Assembly (NCBI GenBank): GCA_003220855.1
Contig: QHTP01000062.1
Span: 1-5,000, forward strand
DNA from: Gemmatimonadota bacterium
GTDB taxonomy: Bacteria; Gemmatimonadota; Gemmatimonadetes; Gemmatimonadales; GWC2-71-9
Length of the DNA: 5,000 nucleotides
Direction: 5' to 3'
The position numbers and the translations under genes are program-made. Below the pieces are notes generated by a model. That model saw only the letters and a program-made list of their open reading frames with translations. It was not told the origin of the DNA and did no database searches. Shown piece after piece: positions 1 through 5,000 of this stretch. The first letter of the stretch is position 1; each line of letters opens with the position of its first letter.

Positions 1-419
<419 letters not shown>

Positions 420-551
420 TTGAAGAATCCGAACAGCTCATCCGAACGACTGCGTTTCGTATGTCGTCCGTATTACGTCAGAGTCAAACCCTCGCGACGC
501 GCGTCTGATCGCGCGCCGTTCAAACGGGTCCGCACTCCACACGCTCGACCA

Positions 552-568
552 TCAGTTCTCAAAGAGCC
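552..568 (-). promoter_or_regulatory. boxA rRNA antitermination element
   Basis: The minus strand reads GGCTCTTTGAGAACTGA. It closely matches the boxA pattern of bacterial rRNA leaders: GCTCTTTA-type in E. coli, and the longer form ending GAGAACT or GAAAACT in many other phyla. In the known system boxA RNA binds NusB with NusE (ribosomal protein S10). With NusA, NusG and SuhB this lets polymerase resist Rho-dependent termination along the untranslated rRNA operon. Its placement between promoter and 16S, immediately after a small hairpin, is what the family predicts. Confidence 0.8.
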
Positions 569-569
569 G

Positions 570-590
570 TGCGCAAAAAGTTGCTGCGCA
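570..590 (-). promoter_or_regulatory. boxB-like hairpin at the start of the rrn leader
   Basis: TGCGCA at 585-590 pairs with TGCGCA at 570-575 around a 9-base loop containing a U-run. In the RNA it would form at or within a base or two of the inferred 5' end and sit one base before boxA. This matches the boxB-boxA order of the E. coli rrn leader. The stem is only 6 bp and the sequence is not itself diagnostic, so the identification depends on its position next to boxA. Confidence 0.5.
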
Positions 591-597
591 GAGGCCA

Positions 598-627
598 ATG
601 CTAACCGGGCGTCCCGACCCGGGTCAA
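598..627 (-). promoter_or_regulatory. rRNA operon promoter (sigma-70-like -35 and -10)
   Basis: On the minus strand, TTGACC (622-627) matches the -35 consensus at 5 of 6 bases. TAGCAT (598-603) matches the -10 consensus at 4 of 6, with an 18-bp spacer. Transcription would start near 591. The following bases TGGCCTC form a GC-rich discriminator, the kind associated with stringent (ppGpp-sensitive) control of stable RNA promoters. The position is right: it sits directly before a boxB-like hairpin and boxA, about 180 bp upstream of mature 16S. The spacer is one base longer than ideal and the -10 is imperfect. The start site is inferred. Confidence 0.6.
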
Positions 628-652
628 GGGGGTCTCATTGTTGAAGATACGG

Positions 653-721
653 CCCGCCCCCCGACCCCCGTTCCCCCCCGCCCCCCTACCCGAATGGCTT
701 GCTGGCCGAACCCCCGCCCCC
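653..721. repeat. Tract of eight C-runs (G-rich on the rRNA-sense strand)
   Basis: Eight runs of three to seven C occur at 653-655, 657-662, 665-669, 673-679, 681-686, 689-691, 711-715 and 717-721. The first six are separated by only 1-3 bases. On the minus strand, the non-template strand for the rRNA, this reads as closely spaced G-runs with the spacing of an intramolecular G-quadruplex. It lies about 60-130 bp upstream of the inferred rRNA start and just ahead of the 738 start codon. No coding, promoter or ribosome-binding sequence is evident within it. Quadruplex formation is inferred from sequence only. Confidence 0.6.
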
Positions 722-737
722 GTGGCACATTGAGACC

Positions 738-1034
738 ATGGAGCCCCTCGCCGACCGCCGCGCCGCAGCCGACCGCCGCACGCCCGAAGACCGGCGTCAG
801 GGCGTCGTGCGGGTGCCGGTCGAGCATCGCGCCGGCACCGACCGCCGGTCGGGCGGCGACCGACGCGGACCCCAGAGTCTGGGCGACCAGATCCGCAACG
901 CCCTCGAACTGCTCACGAACGTCGCCGAGTCGGGCACGCTCGACGACGCGGGCCTGCGGGACCTCGATGCGGCGGTGTTCCGGTTGCGGTTTGTGCTCGA
1001 TCGCTTCGAGCGAACGAGTACGTCGACGCGCTAG
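738..1034 (+). CDS. Small hypothetical protein with Asp-Arg-Arg repeats
   Basis: This encodes a 98-residue protein of unknown function. The N-terminal half carries five Asp-Arg-Arg triplets at residues 6-8, 12-14, 18-20, 35-37 and 41-43. Within each cluster they are exactly six residues apart. Similar DRR-type repeats occur in the polar N-terminal regions of assorted bacterial proteins, but I know of no assigned role. Residues 46 to about 92 look helical and amphipathic (LGDQIRNALELL, then LRDLDAAVFRLRFVLDRF), which suggests a short coiled-coil or oligomerisation segment. There is no signal peptide or membrane segment. I chose ATG 738 because a TTG at 699 would only add a proline-rich translation of the C-rich tract. 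No good ribosome-binding site is visible; the nearest purines, GAGA at 732-735, are close and weak. The gene is convergent with the SGNH hydrolase gene, sharing a CTAG stop. Reality is supported by high-GC codon bias and the non-random protein pattern, but the opposite strand is also open over much of it. Confidence 0.65.
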   Translation: MEPLADRRAAADRRTPEDRRQGVVRVPVEHRAGTDRRSGGDRRGPQSLGDQIRNALELLTNVAESGTLDDAGLRDLDAAVFRLRFVLDRFERTSTSTR

Positions 1035-1771
1035 AGGTGCGCGGCGCGCCGCCACTGCTCCGCGATGAGGGCGTGCCCGGCGGGTGTCGGATGCACGCCG
1101 TCCGCAGCCCAGTACTGGGGCGTCGCCCTCCGCGATAAATCGTCGAACACCGCCTGCAGGGGCACGAAGCTCGCACCGGCGCGCTGGGCCACCCGTCGCG
1201 CCGCGGCGCGCCGCTCGTCGAACTCCGGAAACCAGTGCTCGTCCACGGCGCCGCAGCGCAGCACGAACGGCTCGAGCACGAGCACGCGCACGCGAGGCAG
1301 CGCGCGCCGGGTTTGCTCGAGCAGCGCCACGTATTGATCCTCATACTGCTGCACCGTGCCGGTGTAGCCCTTCGACAGCTTGTGCCAGAAGTCGTTCACA
1401 CCGACGAGAATGCTCAGCACATCCGGCTCGAGCGGGAGCGTGTCGGTCGCCCACCGGCTCGTCAGGTCGGGCACCTTGTCGCCGCTCACGCCGCGGTTGT
1501 AGAACCGCAGCGCGCCGTCGGGGTGCGCCGCAAGGGCCGCGGCCCCGACGAGCAGCGGATATCCGTCCCCGAGGCCGCGCGCCACGTTCGGCTCGCTCAC
1601 CTGACGATCGCGCCCCGCATCCGTGATCGAGTCGCCCTGGAACAGCACGACGAGGCCAGCGGCCGATGGCGTGCGACGTCCGGGCACGCGCGCGAGCGCC
1701 GCGGCGCTCAACGCGGCGGTCGTGGCGACAAAGTCGCGACGGGTCAAGGGGGGGGCCGTTGGGCGGGCCAT
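1031..1771 (-). CDS. Tat-exported SGNH/GDSL hydrolase (esterase/lipase-like)
   Basis: This encodes a 246-residue SGNH hydrolase, a family of serine esterases that often remove acetyl groups from polysaccharides. Block I GDSIT (residues 46-50) carries nucleophile Ser48. Block II is NRGVSGD (92-98) with Gly94, block III is GVND (124-127) with Asn126, and block V is DGVHP (224-228) with Asp224 and His227, so all catalytic positions are present. The N-terminus TRRDFVATTAALSAAALA (10-27) is a twin-arginine signal, so the folded enzyme is probably exported; a cleavage site is not clear. The FW and GYTGT stretch after block III resembles carbohydrate acetylesterase-like members, but the substrate cannot be assigned. 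ATG 1771 was chosen because it puts the twin arginine near the N-terminus; a longer frame to 1894 would overlap the ppc start and lacks support. No clear ribosome-binding site is visible. Codons 6-8 contain a C8 tract. The gene is divergent from ppc, and its stop overlaps that of the DRR-repeat gene. Confidence 0.93.
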   Translation of the reverse strand: MARPTAPPLTRRDFVATTAALSAAALARVPGRRTPSAAGLVVLFQGDSITDAGRDRQVSEPNVARGLGDGYPLLVGAAALAAHPDGALRFYNRGVSGDKVPDLTSRWATDTLPLEPDVLSILVGVNDFWHKLSKGYTGTVQQYEDQYVALLEQTRRALPRVRVLVLEPFVLRCGAVDEHWFPEFDERRAAARRVAQRAGASFVPLQAVFDDLSRRATPQYWAADGVHPTPAGHALIAEQWRRAAHL

Positions 1772-1777
1772 GAGAGA

Positions 1778-1816
1778 CTGGCGCTCAATCAACCACCAAA
1801 CGAGAACCAGCGCCAG
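1778..1816. repeat. Perfect 8-bp inverted repeat between divergent genes
   Basis: CTGGCGCT at 1778-1785 and AGCGCCAG at 1809-1816 are exact inverted copies separated by 23 bp. Their centres lie 31 bp apart, close to three helical turns. They fall in the 87-bp region between the SGNH hydrolase start (1771) and the ppc start (1859). This could be an operator read by a dimeric regulator of one or both genes. It could instead be an RNA hairpin ending six bases before the hydrolase start codon, where it would hinder ribosome access. I found no convincing -35/-10 pair for either gene in the interval. Confidence 0.45.
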
Positions 1817-1858
1817 CCTGACCGTCTCGCCTTGCGCCCTGCCCCGGGTCCCGCGATC

Positions 1859-4645
1859 ATGCGGAACACGATCACTGCCATGACCACCGCCCACGTCGCC
1901 GCGACCGTTCCGCTGCCGCCCCCCGTCGCCCGCCCGCAGGACGCGCCGCTGCGTCAGGACGTGCGCTGGCTCGCGGGGACCTTGGGCCGGGTGGTCGGCC
2001 GTCTGGCCGGCGCGGACGCCTTACACGCGGTGGAGGACCTGCGCCGGGCCTGCCGCGCCCGACGGCTCGGCGTGGCGGGGGCGCCGGACCTGGAGGCGCT
2101 GCTCGCGCGCACCCGATCGCTGCCGCCGGAGACGGCGCGCCTCACCGCCCGCGCCTTTACGGTGTTCTTCATTCTGATCAACGCGGCGGAACAGGCCCAT
2201 CGGGTGCGGCGGGCACGCCAGGACGATCTGGCGGCGGCGCAGCGCGGCTCGGTGCGCTGGTCGCTGCGACGCTTGCGTGACGCCGGCCATGCCGCCGAGG
2301 CGGTGGCGCGCGCGCTGCGCACGCTCGATGTCCGGCCGGTCCTCACCGCCCATCCCACCGAGTCCGCCCGGCGCACCATCCTCGATCTCCAGGCGCGCCT
2401 GGCGGAAGGTCTGCTGGCACGGGATGGCGCACCGGAGCCCCAGCGCCGGGCCTTGGAAGGACGTCTCGAGGGCGAGGTGGAGCTGCTGTGGCTCACCGAG
2501 GAAGTGCGGCGCGACCGCCCGTCGGTCGTGGACGAGGTGGCGAACGCGCTGTGGTATCTGGAAGACCGCCTGCTCGACGCTGCGTCGCGCACGCGCGAGC
2601 GGCTGGTGCAGGCGTTCGAGGACGAATTCGCCAGCGGGCTCGGGCCCGACCCCATAACGCCGCTCACGCTCGGGAGCTGGGTCGGTGGCGACCGGGACGG
2701 CAACCCGTTCGTCACGGCGGAGATCACGCTCGGTGCCGCGCGCAGCGCGCGCCGGGCGGTGCTGGGCCACTACGCCAGAGCGCTGGCCGAGCTCGCCGCG
2801 CGGCTCTCGGTGTCCGAGCGACTCGCCGCGCTCGCGCCGGAGCTGCGGGCGTCGCTCGAGCGCGATCGCGCGGACCTCCCGGCCGTGTGGGAGCAGAATC
2901 GCCGCCGCAACGCGGACGAGCCGCTCCGCATGAAGGTCAGCTTCATGCGGGCCCGGGTGGAGGCCGATCCCCCCGGGTACGCGTCGTCTGGAGAGCTCGA
3001 GCGCGATCTCGCGCTCGTCGCGGACGCATTGGACGCCGTCGGTGCGGCCCACGCCCGGCGGACGCTGGTGGAGCCGCTCGTCGCCCAGGTACGCGCCCAC
3101 GGCTTCCACGGCTACCGCCTCGACGTGCGGGAAGACGCCGGAGCCCACACCCGGGCGCTGCGCGACCTCACGGCGACCCTCGGTCTGGGCGAGCTGGACG
3201 GCGCGGCCATCCGTCGCGAGCTGGCCGGCCGGCGGCCGCTGCATGCGCCGCACGTCACCCTCGCGGGGCCGACCGACGAGGCCCTGCGGGTGTTTCACGT
3301 CATGCGGGCGATCCAGGACGAGGTCGGAGCGGCGGCGGCGGCGACCTACATCGTGTCACGCACGCGATCCGCCGACGACCTGCTGCGGGTGTTGCTCCTG
3401 GCACGGGAAGCGGGCCTGGTGGACCTGGCGCGCGAGCCCGCCCTTTCGCGCATCGACATCGTGCCGCTGTTCGAGACGCTCGAGGACTTGGAGCACGCGC
3501 CGCTCGTGGTCCGCTCGCTGCTCGACGACCCCATCTGGCAGCGGCACCTCGCCGCCCGGGGACGCCACCAGGAAGTCATGCTCGGCTACTCCGACTCCGC
3601 CAAGGATGCCGGCCTGCTCCCCTCGGCGTGGGCCCTGTACCGCGTGCAGGAGGAGGTGGCGCGCGCGTGCGCCGGCGCCGGCGTGTCGTGGACACTGTTC
3701 CACGGCCGCGGCGGCACGGTGGGCCGCGGTGGCGGCTCGCCGGTGGCGCGCGCGCTCACCGCCCTGCCCCCGGGCACCGTGCACGGCGGGATCAAGATCA
3801 CCGAGCAGGGTGAGATCGTGTCCCAGAACTTCGGCCTGCCCTCGGTCGCCGAGCGCAGCCTCGAGCTGATGCTCTCGGGCGTGTTGCTGCAACACTTCGA
3901 AGACTGGCGCGACGGGCTCCGGCCGGGTGAGGAAGCGCAGTTTCGGGAGGTGATGGATCGGCTGGCCGCGGAGGCGTTGCCGCGCTACCGCTCGGTGGTG
4001 TCCGGCAGCGGGGGGGGAGATCTGTTCCGGTTGTTCCTCGAGACGACCCCCGTGCGGGAGCTCGCGGACGTGCGGTTCGGGTCGCGGCCCGCCTACCGTG
4101 CCCAGGGTCATGAAACGATGGAAGGGATCCGGGCGATCCCCTGGGTGTTCGGCTGGACCCAGACGCGGCTGATGCTCCCGGGATGGTTGGGCGTGGGGAC
4201 GGCGCTCGAGGCCGTCGGCGGCGACGCGAGCGGGCTCGCCACGTTGCGCCGCATGGCCCAGGCGTGGCCGTTTTTCGCCGACCTGCTGGCCAAGATCGAG
4301 ATGGTGTGCGCCAAGGCCGACCTCGCCATCGCCCGGATGTACGTGCGCGAGCTGGGGGGGGGCGGCGACCTTGCGTTGTTCGACCAGCTGGAAGACGAGT
4401 TCCGCCGCACGGTGTCGGCGCTGCTGCGCATTCGGGAGAGCGAGTACCTGATGCGCGACAATCCCATGCTGCAGACGGCCATCGGGCTCCGGAACCCGTA
4501 CGTGGATCCGTTGTCGCTGCTGCAGGTGACCCTGCTGCAACGCAAGCGGAACGCCGCCCCCGATGACCCCACCCTGGCTGCGGTCGGCGCCGGCCTGGCG
4601 TCCACCCTGAACGGCGTTGCCCAGGGGCTGCGCAATACCGGCTAG
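1859..4645 (+). CDS. ppc: Phosphoenolpyruvate carboxylase
   Basis: Cytoplasmic PEPC adds bicarbonate to phosphoenolpyruvate, giving oxaloacetate and phosphate, and so replenishes the TCA cycle. The frame encodes 928 residues from ATG 1859; ATG 1880 would give 921, and neither has a clear ribosome-binding site (E. coli PEPC has 883). Key motifs are TAHPTE with His165 (E. coli His138), GGDRDGNP at 276-283, GYSDSAKDAG with Lys582 (Lys546), and FHGRGGTVGRGG with His615, Arg617 and Arg623 (His579, Arg581, Arg587). Arg743 and Arg758 correspond to Arg699 and Arg713. The aspartate-inhibitor residues are also kept: Lys819 (Lys773), Arg878 (Arg832) and Asn926 in the C-terminal RNTG (Asn881). Feedback inhibition by aspartate is therefore likely. 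The mobile loop between Arg743 and Arg758 is divergent and one residue longer than in E. coli. There is no plant-type N-terminal phosphorylation motif. Two G-runs, 4010-4017 and 4354-4362, encode glycine loops. The gene diverges from the SGNH hydrolase and precedes the isomerase-like gene by 37 bp. The frame stays open upstream to 1235, but that is antisense to the hydrolase. Confidence 0.98.
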   Translation: MRNTITAMTTAHVAATVPLPPPVARPQDAPLRQDVRWLAGTLGRVVGRLAGADALHAVEDLRRACRARRLGVAGAPDLEALLARTRSLPPETARLTARAFTVFFILINAAEQAHRVRRARQDDLAAAQRGSVRWSLRRLRDAGHAAEAVARALRTLDVRPVLTAHPTESARRTILDLQARLAEGLLARDGAPEPQRRALEGRLEGEVELLWLTEEVRRDRPSVVDEVANALWYLEDRLLDAASRTRERLVQAFEDEFASGLGPDPITPLTLGSWVGGDRDGNPFVTAEITLGAARSARRAVLGHYARALAELAARLSVSERLAALAPELRASLERDRADLPAVWEQNRRRNADEPLRMKVSFMRARVEADPPGYASSGELERDLALVADALDAVGAAHARRTLVEPLVAQVRAHGFHGYRLDVREDAGAHTRALRDLTATLGLGELDGAAIRRELAGRRPLHAPHVTLAGPTDEALRVFHVMRAIQDEVGAAAAATYIVSRTRSADDLLRVLLLAREAGLVDLAREPALSRIDIVPLFETLEDLEHAPLVVRSLLDDPIWQRHLAARGRHQEVMLGYSDSAKDAGLLPSAWALYRVQEEVARACAGAGVSWTLFHGRGGTVGRGGGSPVARALTALPPGTVHGGIKITEQGEIVSQNFGLPSVAERSLELMLSGVLLQHFEDWRDGLRPGEEAQFREVMDRLAAEALPRYRSVVSGSGGGDLFRLFLETTPVRELADVRFGSRPAYRAQGHETMEGIRAIPWVFGWTQTRLMLPGWLGVGTALEAVGGDASGLATLRRMAQAWPFFADLLAKIEMVCAKADLAIARMYVRELGGGGDLALFDQLEDEFRRTVSALLRIRESEYLMRDNPMLQTAIGLRNPYVDPLSLLQVTLLQRKRNAAPDDPTLAAVGAGLASTLNGVAQGLRNTG

Positions 4646-4653
4646 CCTTGCGA

Positions 4654-4681
4654 CCCTCCCGATCTCGGGGCAGCTTGAGGG
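4654..4681 (+). promoter_or_regulatory. Short inverted repeat covering the GAGGG ahead of the next gene
   Basis: CCCTC at 4654-4658 can pair with GAGGG at 4677-4681. A smaller CCCG/CGGG stem (4658-4661 with 4666-4669) lies inside and shares one base with the outer arm, so the two would partly compete. GAGGG is the only Shine-Dalgarno-like sequence before GTG 4683, although the spacing to it is unusually short. There is no T-run after the stem, so this does not look like an intrinsic terminator for ppc. Read-through into the next gene is therefore possible. A role in masking the ribosome-binding site is speculative. Confidence 0.25.
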
Positions 4682-4682
4682 C

Positions 4683-5000
4683 GTGCGCAGGCGAGCGTTC
4701 GTGCAGGCCCTCGGAGCGTCGCTGGCAAGCGGCCCGTTGACGTCGATTCGCGGGAAGCGCGCCGGCCACTTGCATCGCATCGGGCTCGAGCTGTACTCGG
4801 TGCGGGACGCGATGCACAAGGATCCGGAGCGGACCCTGGCGGCCGTGCGCGCCATGGGCTACACCGACGTTGAGCTGCTGTGGTCGTTCGGCAACTTCGG
4901 GCGCACCACGGAGCAAGTCCGGGCCGCGCTCGATAAGGAAGGACTGCGCGCGCCCTCGGCCCACATCGAACCGATCATTTTGTTCGTGGGGTGGGAGCGG
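4683..5000 (+). CDS. Tat-signal sugar phosphate isomerase/epimerase-like protein (5' part)
   Basis: The first 106 residues of a protein that continues past the right edge. The N-terminus RRRAFVQALGASLASGPL (residues 2-19) is a twin-arginine signal with a modest hydrophobic stretch, so export is likely. From residue 32 the pattern RIGLELYSVRDAMHKDPERT, then AMGYTDVEL (57-65), VRAALDKEGL (79-88) and APSAHI (90-95), matches the start of the sugar phosphate isomerase/epimerase (AP-endonuclease 2-like) TIM-barrel superfamily. Glu64 ends the second strand and His94 the third, where metal ligands or active-site residues usually sit; the remaining ligands are outside the window. The substrate is unknown. 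Bacterial exported members of this group are poorly characterised. GTG 4683 was chosen because it directly precedes the twin arginines and no other in-frame start lies between it and the ppc stop. The in-frame GTG 4701 would break the signal. The 37-bp gap allows co-transcription with ppc. Confidence 0.85.
   Translation, partial: MRRRAFVQALGASLASGPLTSIRGKRAGHLHRIGLELYSVRDAMHKDPERTLAAVRAMGYTDVELLWSFGNFGRTTEQVRAALDKEGLRAPSAHIEPIILFVGWER

Larger units (their letters stand above)
420..591 (-). other. 16S rRNA precursor leader (transcribed, removed on maturation)
   Basis: This stretch of about 170 nucleotides lies between the inferred transcription start (about 591) and the mature 16S 5' end. Its length is normal for a bacterial rrn leader. 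It contains the boxB-like hairpin and boxA listed separately. A further GC hairpin has CGCGCG at 498-503 pairing with 510-515 around a 6-base loop, a plausible structured part of the precursor. The left arm of the RNase III processing stem should lie here, but its partner downstream of 16S is outside the window, so it cannot be assigned. I see no credible protein-coding gene in the interval. Confidence 0.75.

Noticed and set aside
454..487. A second rRNA promoter (P2) with TTGACT at 482-487 on the minus strand
   Set aside because: The -35 is good, but no acceptable -10 lies 16-18 bp downstream. A start there would also lack boxA in the transcript.
699..737. TTG 699 as the start of the DRR-repeat protein
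   Set aside because: It adds 13 residues mostly translated from the C-rich tract, with no ribosome-binding site. ATG 738 is simpler.
624..1055. A 143-residue minus-strand open frame opposite the DRR-repeat gene
   Set aside because: It would overlap the rRNA -35 region and the end of the SGNH hydrolase gene, and its product shows no recognisable pattern. The plus-strand frame has ordered repeats and a neat convergent stop.
1235..1858. A 208-residue N-terminal extension of PEP carboxylase
   Set aside because: The frame is open only because it lies antisense to the GC-rich SGNH hydrolase gene. PEPC homology begins after 1859, and the resulting 1136 residues would exceed family length.
1772..1894. 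A 41-residue upstream extension of the SGNH hydrolase
   Set aside because: It would bury the twin-arginine signal and overlap the ppc start. ATG 1771 puts the signal at the N-terminus.
2488..3813. A 441-residue plus-strand open frame inside ppc
   Set aside because: It is an out-of-frame, Arg/Ala/Gly-rich translation of the ppc coding sequence. The true frame carries all the family motifs.
4646..4682. An intrinsic terminator after ppc
   Set aside because: The stems are only 4-5 bp and no T-run follows.
3356..4855. A 499-residue minus-strand open frame (and others at 2021-3298 and 3798-4964)
   Set aside because: These are shadow frames opposite ppc and the downstream gene, typical of high-GC coding DNA, with low-complexity Arg/Ala/Pro-rich products and no recognisable motif.

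Overview
This high-GC window looks like chromosomal DNA from a free-living bacterium, most likely a member of the Gemmatimonadota. That placement comes from the general look of the 16S rRNA 5' third. It is supported by the GC-rich coding and by Tat-exported SGNH hydrolase and sugar-isomerase-like proteins, which are common in that phylum. It is recalled from memory rather than searched, and I hold it at roughly 0.6.

Layout from left to right. Positions 1-419 are the 5' part of a 16S rRNA gene on the minus strand, running off the left edge. Positions 420 to about 630 hold its leader and promoter, also on the minus strand: a -35/-10 pair, a GC-rich discriminator, a small boxB-like hairpin and a clear boxA antitermination element. 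Just upstream of that promoter (653-721) lies an unusual tract of eight C-runs, which is G-rich on the rRNA-sense strand. A small plus-strand gene follows (738-1034), encoding a 98-residue protein with repeated Asp-Arg-Arg triplets. It converges with a minus-strand gene for a Tat-exported SGNH/GDSL hydrolase (1031-1771), and the two stop codons share one CTAG. An 87-bp divergent intergenic region containing a perfect 8-bp inverted repeat separates this hydrolase from a complete plus-strand phosphoenolpyruvate carboxylase gene, ppc (1859-4645). After 37 bp, a second Tat-type protein begins on the plus strand (4683 onward). It is a sugar phosphate isomerase/epimerase-like TIM-barrel protein cut by the right edge.

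Functionally, ppc provides anaplerotic oxaloacetate. Its catalytic residues and its aspartate-binding residues are conserved, so feedback inhibition by aspartate is expected. Its mobile active-site loop, however, is unlike the E. coli sequence. The two exported proteins suggest carbohydrate processing outside the cytoplasm, but nothing here ties them to ppc except position. The 37-bp gap would permit co-transcription of ppc and the isomerase-like gene.

I see no mobile element, CRISPR array, tRNA or defence system, and no convincing new multi-gene system. The observations most worth a second look are the ppc loop variant, the G-rich tract where an rRNA UP element would normally lie, the Asp-Arg-Arg hexad protein and the inverted repeat between the divergent genes.
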